DNA of 14,359 nucleotides from Burkholderiales bacterium (GTDB lineage Bacteria > Pseudomonadota > Gammaproteobacteria > Burkholderiales > SG8-39), in the NCBI GenBank assembly GCA_025929745.1, contig JAICPQ010000033.1:1-14359 (forward strand), written 5' to 3'. Below, piece after piece: positions 1 to 6,797 of this stretch (position 1 is its first letter; each line of letters opens with the position of its first letter). The position numbers and the translations under genes were made by a program. The notes under the pieces were generated by a model that had not been told where the DNA came from, made no database searches, and saw only the letters and a program-made list of their open reading frames with translations.

Positions 1-9
1 AGGCTGAAG

Positions 10-30
10 TCGGGCTCTGACCCCGATTTT
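10..30. repeat. Small REP-like inverted repeat with T-run
   Basis: TCGGG at 10-14 and CCCGA at 22-26 form a 5-bp stem around a 7-base loop, followed by TTTT at 27-30. The flanks (AAG on the left, TTT on the right) extend the symmetry imperfectly. It abuts the orn stop codon. Similar short GGGTC-type palindromes are, from memory, scattered between genes in many proteobacteria, which suggests a REP-like copy. It could also be a weak terminator for a plus-strand gene to the left, since the T-run lies on that side. Only one copy is visible here, so repeat status is inference. Confidence 0.35.
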
Positions 31-572
31 CAGATGCTCATTACGTTCTTGCGGTAGAACTTCAGCTCCTCGATCGACTCAAGGATGTCGGCGAGCGCCT
101 CGTGCTTGCCTTCCTTCGAGAACGCCTTCAGCTCGGGCTTCCAGCGCCGGACCAGCTCCTTCAGCGTTGAGACGTCGAGATTGCGGTAATGGAAGTGCGA
201 CTCCAAGCGCGGCATCCAGCGCGCGAGGAAGCGGCGGTCCTGGCAGATGGAGTTGCCGCACATCGGCGAAGTATTCGCCGGCACGTGCGCCGCCACGAAT
301 TGGAGCGCCTCGCGCTCGGCCTCGGGCTCCGCGAGCGCGGATGCGCGCACGCGCTCGATGAGCCCCGTCTTGGCGTGGGTGCTCTTGTTCCACGAATCCA
401 TCGCGTCGAGCACTTCGTCGGGCTGGTGGACCACCAGTACCGGTCCGGTGGCGATGACGTTCAGCTGAGGATCGGTGACGAGCGTCGCGACTTCGATGAT
501 GCGATCGGAATCGGGCTGCAACCCCGTCATCTCCATGTCGATCCAGATGAGGTTGTTTGCGTCCGCAGCCAT
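30..572 (-). CDS. orn: Oligoribonuclease (DEDDh 3'-5' exoribonuclease)
   Basis: Cytosolic exonuclease that degrades di- to pentaribonucleotides, including pGpG from cyclic-di-GMP turnover, to mononucleotides. The 180-residue length is normal for the family. The DEDDh residues are visible: D12 and E14 in WIDMEMTGL, D112 in CGNSICQDRRF, H157 and D162 in GKHEALADI. HYRNLDVSTLKEL near 128-140 is typical of Orn. The start is ATG at 572 with GAGAG upstream; an in-frame stop precedes it, so no longer start is possible. It is transcribed away from the M48 gene, whose likely start ATG overlaps this one in the palindrome CCATGG. Its promoter must therefore lie inside the 5' end of the M48 coding sequence. 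No terminator is visible beyond the short inverted repeat at the window edge. Confidence 0.96.
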   Translation of the reverse strand: MAADANNLIWIDMEMTGLQPDSDRIIEVATLVTDPQLNVIATGPVLVVHQPDEVLDAMDSWNKSTHAKTGLIERVRASALAEPEAEREALQFVAAHVPANTSPMCGNSICQDRRFLARWMPRLESHFHYRNLDVSTLKELVRRWKPELKAFSKEGKHEALADILESIEELKFYRKNVMSI

Positions 573-1824
573 GGCTTATTCTCTCATGGTGTTTACGTGG
601 ATCTTTCTCGCCGCGCTCGGCGCGGCACTGCTCACCCGCCTGTGGCTCGCGCAGCGCCAGGTTCGCCACGTGCGCGCGCATCGCGAAGCGGTCCCCGCGA
701 TGTTTGCGCAATCGATTCCGCTCCCCGCGCATCAGAAAGCCGCCGACTACACCGTGGCGAAAGCGCGTCTGGGCATCGTCGACACGGTGCTCGACGCGCT
801 CCTCCTGCTCGCGCTCACGCTCGGCGGCGTGCTGCAGTGGCTCTCGGACCTCTGGCAGCGCGTGTTCGCCGTCGATTCGATCTGGCACGGCACCGCGCTC
901 ATCCTCACCGCGTTTCTCGTGCGCGGCGTGCTCGGCCTGCCGCTCAGCCTGTATCGCATCTTCGTGATCGAGGAGCGCTTCGGCTTCAACCGCATGACGC
1001 TTCGGCTCTTCATCACCGACACGATCAAAGGCCTGGTCGTGGGAGCAGTGCTCGGCGTGCCGCTTCTTCTCGCCGTGCTCTGGCTCATGCTCGCGGCGGG
1101 ACCATGGTGGTGGCTCTACGTCTGGCTCGTGCTCGTCGTGTATTCGCTCTTCCTGCAGATGATCTACCCGGCGGTGGTGATGCCGCTCTTCAACAAGTTT
1201 TCGCCGCTCACCGACGAGGCGCTGGCCGGACGCATCGAAAAGCTCCTTTCGCGCACCGGCTTTCGCTCGCGCGGCCTCTTCATCATGGACGGTTCGAAGC
1301 GCTCGTCGCACGGCAACGCGTTCTTTGCCGGCTTCGGCGCCGCCAAGCGCATCGTGCTCTTCGACACCCTGGTCTCGCGCCTGCAGCCCGGCGAGGTCGA
1401 GGCCGTACTCGCGCACGAGCTCGGGCACTACAAGCTGCGCCACATCGTGAAGGGCATGGCGCTCAGTTGGGCGTTCAGCTTCCTGCTTCTTCTCGTCCTC
1501 GGCCTCGTCGCCGACAAAGCCTGGTTCTATGAAGGTCTCGGCGTGTCGACCGCGACTCTGCCGGTGGCGCTCGTCCTCTTCATGCTCGTGGTGCCGGAAT
1601 TCACCTTCTTCGTGCAACCGCTCATTTCACTCTTCTCGCGAAAGAACGAGTACGAGGCCGACCGCTACGCCGCGCAGAACGCCGATGCGAAGGAACTGGT
1701 GCAGGCCCTCGTCAAGCTCTATCACGACAACTCCTCCACGCTCACGCCCGACCCGCTGCACTCGGCGTACTATGACTCCCATCCGCCGGCGGCGATGCGC
1801 ATCGCCCGCCTGAAAACCGCATGA
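571..1824 (+). CDS. M48 family (Ste24/CAAX protease 1-like) membrane metallopeptidase
   Basis: Predicted integral-membrane zinc protease of about 417 residues. The zinc motif HELGH is at about residues 282-286, with the third-ligand region NEYEADRYA at about 359-367. Hydrophobic segments lie near residues 5-22, 70-90, 105-130, 150-170, 175-205 and 300-350. The N-terminal half matches the M48 N-terminal membrane domain of Ste24-type enzymes, and the C-terminal half is the catalytic domain. Family members cleave prenylated proteins in eukaryotes; the bacterial substrate is not known, and membrane-protein quality control is a guess. The start is ATG 571 or ATG 586; neither has a clear Shine-Dalgarno site. 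The reading frame stays open upstream to 475, but that stretch is antisense to orn and does not look like a membrane protease. The stop overlaps the next gene's ATG in an ATGA, so the two are probably translationally coupled. Confidence 0.93.
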   Translation: MAYSLMVFTWIFLAALGAALLTRLWLAQRQVRHVRAHREAVPAMFAQSIPLPAHQKAADYTVAKARLGIVDTVLDALLLLALTLGGVLQWLSDLWQRVFAVDSIWHGTALILTAFLVRGVLGLPLSLYRIFVIEERFGFNRMTLRLFITDTIKGLVVGAVLGVPLLLAVLWLMLAAGPWWWLYVWLVLVVYSLFLQMIYPAVVMPLFNKFSPLTDEALAGRIEKLLSRTGFRSRGLFIMDGSKRSSHGNAFFAGFGAAKRIVLFDTLVSRLQPGEVEAVLAHELGHYKLRHIVKGMALSWAFSFLLLLVLGLVADKAWFYEGLGVSTATLPVALVLFMLVVPEFTFFVQPLISLFSRKNEYEADRYAAQNADAKELVQALVKLYHDNSSTLTPDPLHSAYYDSHPPAAMRIARLKTA

Positions 1825-2150
1825 ACGAACTCGCCCAGAAGCGCTGCAAGCCCTGCGAAGGCGGCACCCAACCGTTCACCGCCGAGGAGGCGAAGAAGCT
1901 CCTCAGGAACCTCAACGGCTGGGGCATCGAGAACGGCCGCCTCGCGAAGACCTTCAACTTCCCGAACTACTACGAGACCATGGCGTTCGTGAACGGGCTC
2001 GCCTGGATCTCGCACCGCGAGGACCATCATCCCGACCTGGGCGTGCACTACAACAAGTGCCGCGTCGAGTACTGGACGCACGCCATCGGCGGGCTCTCGG
2101 AAAACGACTTCATCTGCGCCGCCAAGGCCGACGTCCTCTTCGAGCTTTGA
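1821..2150 (+). CDS. phhB: 4a-hydroxytetrahydrobiopterin (pterin-4a-carbinolamine) dehydratase
   Basis: Dehydrates 4a-hydroxytetrahydropterin to quinonoid dihydropterin, recycling the cofactor of aromatic amino acid hydroxylases; animal homologues also act as the HNF1 coactivator DCoH. The protein has 109 residues, within the family range. The signature is visible at residues 68-88: EDHHPDLGVHYN, then CRVEYWTH, with the conserved histidine pair and final TH. The start ATG 1821 lies in a four-base ATGA overlap with the M48 gene. The stop TGA overlaps the TTG start of the DUF2007 gene, so three genes are chained. No phenylalanine hydroxylase is present in the window, so the pterin substrate in this organism is open; many bacteria carry this gene without the hydroxylase. 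Confidence 0.95.
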   Translation: MNELAQKRCKPCEGGTQPFTAEEAKKLLRNLNGWGIENGRLAKTFNFPNYYETMAFVNGLAWISHREDHHPDLGVHYNKCRVEYWTHAIGGLSENDFICAAKADVLFEL

Positions 2151-2455
2151 AAAGAGTCTTCAGCTCGTTCAACCAGACCGCCGTCTATCACGCGCGCAAT
2201 CTGCTCGAGAACGCGGGCATCGAAACCCTGGTGAAAAACGCCGTTCTCTCCTCCGCGATGGGCGAGCTGCCTCCGGCGGAATGCCAAGCGGAGCTGTGGG
2301 TTCTGGACGAAGCCGACTACGGACGAGCCGAAGAGATTCTTTGTCGTCCGGTTACGGGCAAAGACTGGACGTGCGTCTGCGGCGAGACGTTGGGGGCGCA
2401 GTTCAGCCAGTGCTGGCGCTGCGCAGCCTTTCGATCTGACGGTCGTGCAGCCTAG
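2147..2455 (+). CDS. DUF2007 (putative signal-transducing protein) with C-terminal zinc knuckle
   Basis: Small cytosolic protein of about 102 residues. The N-terminal 65 residues (MKRVFSSFNQTAVYHARNLL, then GELPPAECQAELWVLDEADY) match the DUF2007 pattern, a GlnB-like fold of unknown ligand. The tail holds C76, C78, C89 and C92 in WTCVCGE and CWRC, probably a zinc ribbon. The first pair is C-x-C rather than the C-x-x-C I would expect. I chose TTG 2147 because the conserved segment begins exactly there; TTGA overlaps the phhB stop, and the frame upstream is antisense-type arginine-rich sequence. The 3' end overlaps the opposite-strand YjdF gene by 53 bases. Function is unknown; the neighbourhood does not settle it. 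Confidence 0.82.
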   Translation: MKRVFSSFNQTAVYHARNLLENAGIETLVKNAVLSSAMGELPPAECQAELWVLDEADYGRAEEILCRPVTGKDWTCVCGETLGAQFSQCWRCAAFRSDGRAA

Positions 2456-3011
2456 AAAGCAGGAAAAGTGAAGCGCTCGCACCGACGAGCGCGAAGAACA
2501 TGTCGGCCTGCGTGTCCCACGGATCGCCCTGGGTGCCGAGGAACTCGTGAGCCCCTTGGCCGAAGAGCAGAGCGGCCCACCATTCGATCAGCTCGTAGAA
2601 CGCGCTGACCGCAAGGGCAATGCATACGCAGACGAAGGCCAGCATCCGGCGTCCGTTGACGAAGCCGCCGCGCACAAGGATCTCGCGCGCGATCATCGCC
2701 GGCACGAAACCCTGCATGAAGTGACCGATGCGGTCGTACGGATTGCGCTCGAAGCCGAGCGCGTCCTGCAGCCAGAAGCCGAGCGGCGCGCGCGCGTAGG
2801 TGTAAGCGCCGCCGTAAATCAGGACGAGTGCATGCACGGCGATGAGGAAGTAAAGCAGACCGGTGAGCGGATAACGCTGGTGGGTGGCGACGAGGATCGG
2901 AAGCGCGATGAGCACGGGCGCCACTTCCAGCCACCACGTTGCGCGGTCGTACGGTTTCACCCCGGACACCACAAGGGCGGCGAGCACGACGCCCAGCCCG
3001 AGAAACTTCAG
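2403..3011 (-). CDS. yjdF: DUF2238/YjdF-family inner membrane protein
   Basis: Predicted polytopic membrane protein of about 202 residues, close in length to E. coli YjdF. Hydrophobic helices lie near residues 2-18, 28-45, 52-72, 130-155 and 175-192. Family signatures are present: NPYDRIGHFMQGF in the middle, YELIEWW, and GTQGDPWDTQADM near the C-terminus. Function is unknown. The start is uncertain: the only start-like codon that keeps a full first helix is CTG 3009-3011, which overlaps the upstream stop as CTGA. A GTG about eight codons later would shorten the helix. No in-frame ATG exists between the upstream stop and the conserved region. It follows the CbiB-like gene directly and is probably translated by coupling to it. 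Its 3' end runs under DUF2007 on the other strand. Confidence 0.85.
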   Translation of the reverse strand: MKFLGLGVVLAALVVSGVKPYDRATWWLEVAPVLIALPILVATHQRYPLTGLLYFLIAVHALVLIYGGAYTYARAPLGFWLQDALGFERNPYDRIGHFMQGFVPAMIAREILVRGGFVNGRRMLAFVCVCIALAVSAFYELIEWWAALLFGQGAHEFLGTQGDPWDTQADMFFALVGASASLFLLSRLHDRQIERLRSASTG

Positions 3012-3928
3012 GACCAGAAGCGCGAGCTGTGGGCGACGATCGCGGCGCCTGCGAGCACTGCGACCCAGAGGACGAGCGCGCGCCACAGCATGCCGACGGT
3101 GGTGTCGAGGAACGGGCCGTCGGCCTCTTCGCCCACGCCGAGTTCCGGACGCGGTTGCAGTCCGTCCATTTCCTGCACCGGCATGCCGAGGCGCACGCCC
3201 ATCGCGCCCGCGCCTGCGGCGAGGAGCACTCCGGCGTCGGGATCGGGCCAGGTGCGCGCCTGCGTGCGCCAGCAGTACACCGTATTTTCGAAGTCGCCGA
3301 CGAGTGCGAACGCCGCCGCGGTGAGCCGCACGGCTGGCCACTCGAGCACGTGGAACGCCTGCTCGGCGAAGCGGGCGAACCCGCCGAGGTTGCGCCAGCG
3401 TGCGGCGAGGTAGGCGGCAAGCCGGTAGAGGATCGCGCCGCTCGGCCCGGGAAAGATCAGGTACCAGAGCAGCACGCCGAAGACATGGCGATGCGCAGCG
3501 AGGAGCGCCTCCTCGATGGACAGACGCACCACTTCCTCCCGCGTGCGCACCACCCCGGAAGCGCCGCGCCACTGGTCCAGGAGCACGCGCGCCCGGTCGA
3601 TGTCGCCGGACTTGAGCGCGAGCTGGATGTCGGTGAAGTAGTGGCTGAATTGGCGAAAGCCGAGCGTGAGGTAGAGCACGGCGATATCAAAGGCGAGCGC
3701 CAGCAGCCAGTTCGCGGCGGACAGCAGCGCATGGAGGAGGATCGAAATCGCCACCGGCGGCAGCACTGCGACAAGCCAGGCGGTGAGGCCGTGCTCGCGC
3801 GCGCCGCCGTTGAACGAGCGCTCGAGCGAGCCCGCCCAGGCGGCGAGGGTCGAGGAAACGCCCTTGTGCTCGCCGAGCGGACGCCACTGCTCGATCAGGA
3901 GGGCAAGGATGATCGCGACAACGCTCAT
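3008..3928 (-). CDS. CobD/CbiB-like membrane protein
   Basis: Protein of 306 residues resembling the CbiB/CobD family, which in cobalamin synthesis attaches the aminopropanol arm to adenosylcobyric acid at the membrane. Seen: an N-terminal hydrophobic segment with LIEQWRPL (residues 1-18), a long hydrophobic stretch at 48-90, FPGPSGAILYRLAAYL near 159-174, AGAGAMGVRLG near 238-248, and a C-terminal helix at 278-298. The N-terminal aspartate-rich signature of true CbiB (DxxxGDP followed by HPV) is not evident, and no other cobalamin gene is in the window. It may therefore be a paralogue with a different, perhaps AmpE-like, job. ATG 3928 overlaps the Nudix stop (ATGA), and its own stop overlaps the YjdF start. 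Confidence 0.82.
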   Translation of the reverse strand: MSVVAIILALLIEQWRPLGEHKGVSSTLAAWAGSLERSFNGGAREHGLTAWLVAVLPPVAISILLHALLSAANWLLALAFDIAVLYLTLGFRQFSHYFTDIQLALKSGDIDRARVLLDQWRGASGVVRTREEVVRLSIEEALLAAHRHVFGVLLWYLIFPGPSGAILYRLAAYLAARWRNLGGFARFAEQAFHVLEWPAVRLTAAAFALVGDFENTVYCWRTQARTWPDPDAGVLLAAGAGAMGVRLGMPVQEMDGLQPRPELGVGEEADGPFLDTTVGMLWRALVLWVAVLAGAAIVAHSSRFWS

Positions 3929-4509
3929 TCCAGCATTTTATGCAAGTTGACGAGCATCCCGGCGGTCGCGCCCCAGATCATGTGGCCCTGGTACTCGAAC
4001 ACGTAGAAGCCGACGCTCCTTCCCTGGAGCTCGCGCGTGCGGCGCTGCCGGTTCGCCGGGTCGAGCAGGAAGGAAAGCGGCACCTCGAACACCGATTCGA
4101 CTTCGCGCGGATCGGGCGTGAGCTCGAGCGGCGGCTGGATAAGCCCGATGACCGGGGTCACGCGAAAGCCGGTGCGCGTGTGGTACTCGGGCAGGCGGCC
4201 GAGGATCTCGACGCGCTCCAGGGCAAGCCCGATCTCTTCCTGCGCCTCGCGCAGCGCGGTGAACTCGGCGCTCGCGTCGCCCGGCTCGGCCCGCCCGCCC
4301 GGGAAGCTGACCTGCCCCGAGTGGCTTTTCAGATGCTGCGTGCGCTGGGTGAAGAGGACGGTGAGGCCCTGCGCCTGCGCGATCACTGGAATCAGCACCG
4401 CGGCCGCCGTCGTGCCGACGCGCCCGACGCCGTCGTCGCCGTACACCGCGAATTCCAGCGGGCTGCGCGCGGCAAGGCGCCTGCGTAGCTCGGCGAGGTC
4501 AAGGTGCAT
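3925..4509 (-). CDS. Nudix hydrolase, CoA pyrophosphatase type
   Basis: Predicted to cleave CoA or related ADP-linked compounds into 3',5'-ADP and 4'-phosphopantetheine. The protein has 194 residues. The CoA-specific upstream motif is visible at residues 53-71 (FTQRTQHLKSHSGQVSFPG) and runs into the Nudix box ending REAQEEIGL at 87-95, with the metal-binding glutamates E91 and E92. This matches the NudL-like subgroup. The start is ATG 4509, without an obvious Shine-Dalgarno site. It is the first gene of a minus-strand operon with the CbiB-like and YjdF genes, joined by four-base overlaps. It diverges from the small exported protein gene, with only 35 bases between the two start codons. Confidence 0.92.
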   Translation of the reverse strand: MHLDLAELRRRLAARSPLEFAVYGDDGVGRVGTTAAAVLIPVIAQAQGLTVLFTQRTQHLKSHSGQVSFPGGRAEPGDASAEFTALREAQEEIGLALERVEILGRLPEYHTRTGFRVTPVIGLIQPPLELTPDPREVESVFEVPLSFLLDPANRQRRTRELQGRSVGFYVFEYQGHMIWGATAGMLVNLHKMLE

Positions 4510-4512
4510 AAT
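4507..4512 (+). promoter_or_regulatory. Possible -10 box for the small exported protein gene
   Basis: CATAAT differs from the TATAAT consensus at one base and sits 32 bases before the ATG at 4545, giving a leader of about 25 bases. The matching -35 position (around 4484-4489) shows no good TTGACA, so support is weak. It overlaps the first codon of the divergent Nudix gene. Confidence 0.3.
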
Positions 4513-4544
4513 GCGGGGGCTTCAACCACCAAGGAGGAAAGGGC

Positions 4545-4781
4545 ATGACCCGCATTGCACTATTCGTCGTCACGATGTTCGCGTCCGCCGCCTTTGCCGC
4601 AAACTGCCCGGTGCAGATGAAGGCCATCGACGAGGCGCTGCCGAAAGCGAAGCTCGATGCGACCAAGACCGCGGAGGTGAAAAAGCTGCGCGCCGACGGC
4701 GAGCGCCTGCACAAGGAAGGCAAGCACACCGAGTCGATGGATGCCCTCGGCAAAGCCAAGGGCATCCTGGGCATCAAGTAA
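4545..4781 (+). CDS. Small exported alpha-helical protein, function unknown
   Basis: 78 residues. The N-terminus (MTRIALFVVTMFASAAFAAN) is a clear Sec signal peptide with an AFA-A cleavage site near residue 18, so the mature form is about 60 residues and periplasmic. The mature part is charged, lysine-rich and helical, with a single cysteine (residue 21), and ends in repeated K/A/L helix patterns (KKLRADGERLHKEGKHTES). The cysteine context does not fit a lipobox. AGGAGG at 4532-4537, seven bases before the ATG, is the strongest ribosome binding site in the window and supports a real, well-translated gene. It is monocistronic: Nudix diverges upstream and the quinone oxidoreductase converges five bases downstream. 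I do not recognise a characterised family. Confidence 0.85.
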   Translation: MTRIALFVVTMFASAAFAANCPVQMKAIDEALPKAKLDATKTAEVKKLRADGERLHKEGKHTESMDALGKAKGILGIK

Positions 4782-4790
4782 CGGCGTTAC
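4778..4790. repeat. Short palindrome containing both convergent stop codons
   Basis: GTAAC-GGC-GTTAC is a perfect 5-bp inverted repeat. It contains the TAA stop of the plus-strand small gene (4779-4781) and the TAA stop of the minus-strand oxidoreductase (4787-4789). No T-run follows on either side, so it is at best a weak bidirectional terminator. Confidence 0.4.
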
Positions 4791-5758
4791 GGGACGAGGA
4801 CGATCGAGCCGGTCGTCTTGCGTCCCTCGAGATCACGATGCGCCTGGGCGGCGTCCGCAAGCTTGTAACGCTTCGTGGTCTCGATCTTTACCTTGCCTGA
4901 GCTCACTACGTCGAAGAGCGAGCGCGCGGTTTCTTCGAGATCGGCGCGCGAAGCGATGTAGGTGGCGAGCGTCGGGCGCGTGAGGTAGAGCGAGCCCTTC
5001 TGCTGCAGGATGCCGATATTGACGGGCGGCACCGGGCCCGAGGCGTTACCGAACGACACCATCAGGCCGCGCGGCCGCAGGCAATCGAGCGAGCCTTCCC
5101 AGGTGGTCTTGCCCACCGAGTCGTAGACCACCGGCACACCCTTGCCGCCGGTGAGCGACTTCACCTTCTCGACGAAGTTTTCTTTGTTGTAGTTGATGAC
5201 GTGCGTCCACCCGTGCGCTTTGGCGAGCGCGGCCTTCTCTTCCGAGCCGACGGTGCCGATCGCATTCACGCCAAGCGCCTTCAGCCACTGCCCGGCGATG
5301 AGGCCGACGCCGCCCGCGGCCGCGTGCCAGAGGATCGTTTCGCCGGACTTCACCGCATAGGTGCGGTGGATGAGGTACTGCACCGTCATCCCTTTCAGGG
5401 TCATCGACGCGGCCATCTCTTCGGAGACGCCGTCGGGCAGCTTCACCAGCCGCTCGGCCGGCACGAGGCGCACTTCGGTATAGGAGCCTGGCAGGCCGGT
5501 GTAAGTGACGCGATCGCCCGCCTTGATGTTGCTCACGCCCTGCCCGACGGCCTCGACGACGCCCGCCCCCTCGTTGCCGGCGACGCCCGGCAGCTGCATT
5601 GGATAGAGGCCTGAACGCTGGTAGGTGTCGACGAAGTTGACGCCGATCGCCTTGTGACGCACGCGCACCTGGCCCGCGCCGGGATCGCCGACCGTGACCT
5701 CGTCGAGCTGCAGCACTTCCGGACCGCCCTGCTTGTGATAGCGAATCGCCTTTGGCAT
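4787..5758 (-). CDS. Zinc-independent quinone oxidoreductase (MDR superfamily, QOR type)
   Basis: NADPH-dependent reductase of quinones or enones, 323 residues, full length for the family. Visible: N-terminal GroES-like domain with NFVDTYQRSGLYP (41-53) and PGVAGNEGAGVV (57-68), then the Rossmann domain with nucleotide-binding AAAGGVG (146-152). The cysteine/histidine ligands of zinc alcohol dehydrogenases are absent. The start is ATG 5758: AAGGAG lies six bases upstream, and the conserved sequence begins there. The frame is open further upstream to 5815, but that part overlaps the FIST gene. The Shine-Dalgarno site shares bases with the FIST stop (TAAGGAG), implying reinitiation or coupling. 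It is the last gene of the six-gene run. Confidence 0.94.
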   Translation of the reverse strand: MPKAIRYHKQGGPEVLQLDEVTVGDPGAGQVRVRHKAIGVNFVDTYQRSGLYPMQLPGVAGNEGAGVVEAVGQGVSNIKAGDRVTYTGLPGSYTEVRLVPAERLVKLPDGVSEEMAASMTLKGMTVQYLIHRTYAVKSGETILWHAAAGGVGLIAGQWLKALGVNAIGTVGSEEKAALAKAHGWTHVINYNKENFVEKVKSLTGGKGVPVVYDSVGKTTWEGSLDCLRPRGLMVSFGNASGPVPPVNIGILQQKGSLYLTRPTLATYIASRADLEETARSLFDVVSSGKVKIETTKRYKLADAAQAHRDLEGRKTTGSIVLVP

Positions 5759-5768
5759 TGCGTTCTCC

Positions 5769-6797
5769 TTAATGGAATAGGGTGAGCACGCCGGTGTAGC
5801 CATACAACCGGTCACGCGAAATCTCGCCGTTGCAGAAGAATCCTACCAGCGGCACTTCCCCGAGCACGCGCCGGATGAGCTCCAGTTCCGCGCCGCGCGC
5901 GCCGAACATGTGCTCGCCGCGCGCGAGGCAGGAGAAGTAGAGCGCGCCGCGCGGTTTGTCGATTTGCGACTTGAGTTCCCCGGTAATGCGCTCCAGGTCC
6001 TGACGCGCCGCCTGGGTGTCGCGGCGGCAGAAGATGATCTCCATGCCGGGCTCGGCGAGGTCGCCGATGGCGATGAGCTTGTTGTTCGGGTCGATGCCGA
6101 CGAGATTGCGCGCGGTGTAGTCGCCGGTGTCCGAGCCCGGCACCGGGATGCCGACGAGCACGCTGCGCTCGGCGCCGATCACCTCCTGGAGCACGTCGAG
6201 CGCCGGCCGGCCATCGAGCGACCCGATCACGTTATGCGCGCACTCGGTGACGCGGAAACGGCCCGGATACGGCACGCAACCCTGCGTCAGCCGTGTGGCC
6301 ACCGCTACATCGGACTCGAGCGCCGCGCCGGAAAGGCCGCCGGAGAGGACCGCGTTCGCGATCTGCACGGTGCGCAGCCGCGAGCTCGACAATCCGCCCA
6401 CCACGAAGCCGCTCGTCACCTTCGCCGACATGTCGGCGACGAGGCCCGCGACGTCAGGCGCCGCCGGGTCGGCGTGCACGATGGCGAAATTGCCGCCTTT
6501 GAGCGGCGAGCGTCCGGAGAAAACCTGGAACGAATCAATGTCGGCCACCATGGCCGCGACGGCGGGCTGCTGCTGATACTCGGCGCCGGTGGCGAGCACG
6601 CCGACGCCGACGCTGCCGATCCAGTCTTCCACGCCGGTGCGGTTGCGCAGCTCGTGCAGAATCTTCACCGCGTCGTCGACGAACGCGTCGGTGAAATAGA
6701 CGAATCCGAGACCCCGCGCGGGGCGTCCGAGGCGCTCGGCGCAGGCCGATACGCATTCGCGCCACGTCGGCGCGGCGGCATGGGCGTAGCGGAACAC
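5769..6797 (-). CDS. FIST N/FIST C domain protein (stand-alone small-molecule sensor)
   Basis: Protein of about 342 residues built only of the FIST pair, a sensory module predicted to bind small ligands such as amino acids. It is usually found joined to signalling domains, but stand-alone copies are common. Visible: N-terminal AAAPTWRECV (8-16), IGSVGVGVLATG (60-71) in the FIST N core, QGCVPYPGRFRVTE (172-185) followed by NVIGSLDGRPALDVL, and the closing FFCNGEISRDRLYGYTG near 320-336 in FIST C. No kinase, cyclase or receiver domain is attached. The start is taken as GTG 6795-6797, overlapping the PhaM TAG stop by one base (TAGTG). The long frame upstream of it is shadow sequence of the PhaM gene. 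Confidence 0.9.
   Translation of the reverse strand: MFRYAHAAAPTWRECVSACAERLGRPARGLGFVYFTDAFVDDAVKILHELRNRTGVEDWIGSVGVGVLATGAEYQQQPAVAAMVADIDSFQVFSGRSPLKGGNFAIVHADPAAPDVAGLVADMSAKVTSGFVVGGLSSSRLRTVQIANAVLSGGLSGAALESDVAVATRLTQGCVPYPGRFRVTECAHNVIGSLDGRPALDVLQEVIGAERSVLVGIPVPGSDTGDYTARNLVGIDPNNKLIAIGDLAEPGMEIIFCRRDTQAARQDLERITGELKSQIDKPRGALYFSCLARGEHMFGARGAELELIRRVLGEVPLVGFFCNGEISRDRLYGYTGVLTLFH

Noticed and set aside
475..570. N-terminal extension of the M48 protein
   Set aside because: Lies antisense to orn and adds a non-hydrophobic Ser/Met-rich leader unlike the family.
79..1617. Long minus-strand open frame opposite the M48 gene
   Set aside because: Composition is Arg/His/Glu-rich shadow sequence with no domain; the plus strand carries a clear protease and orn covers its other end.
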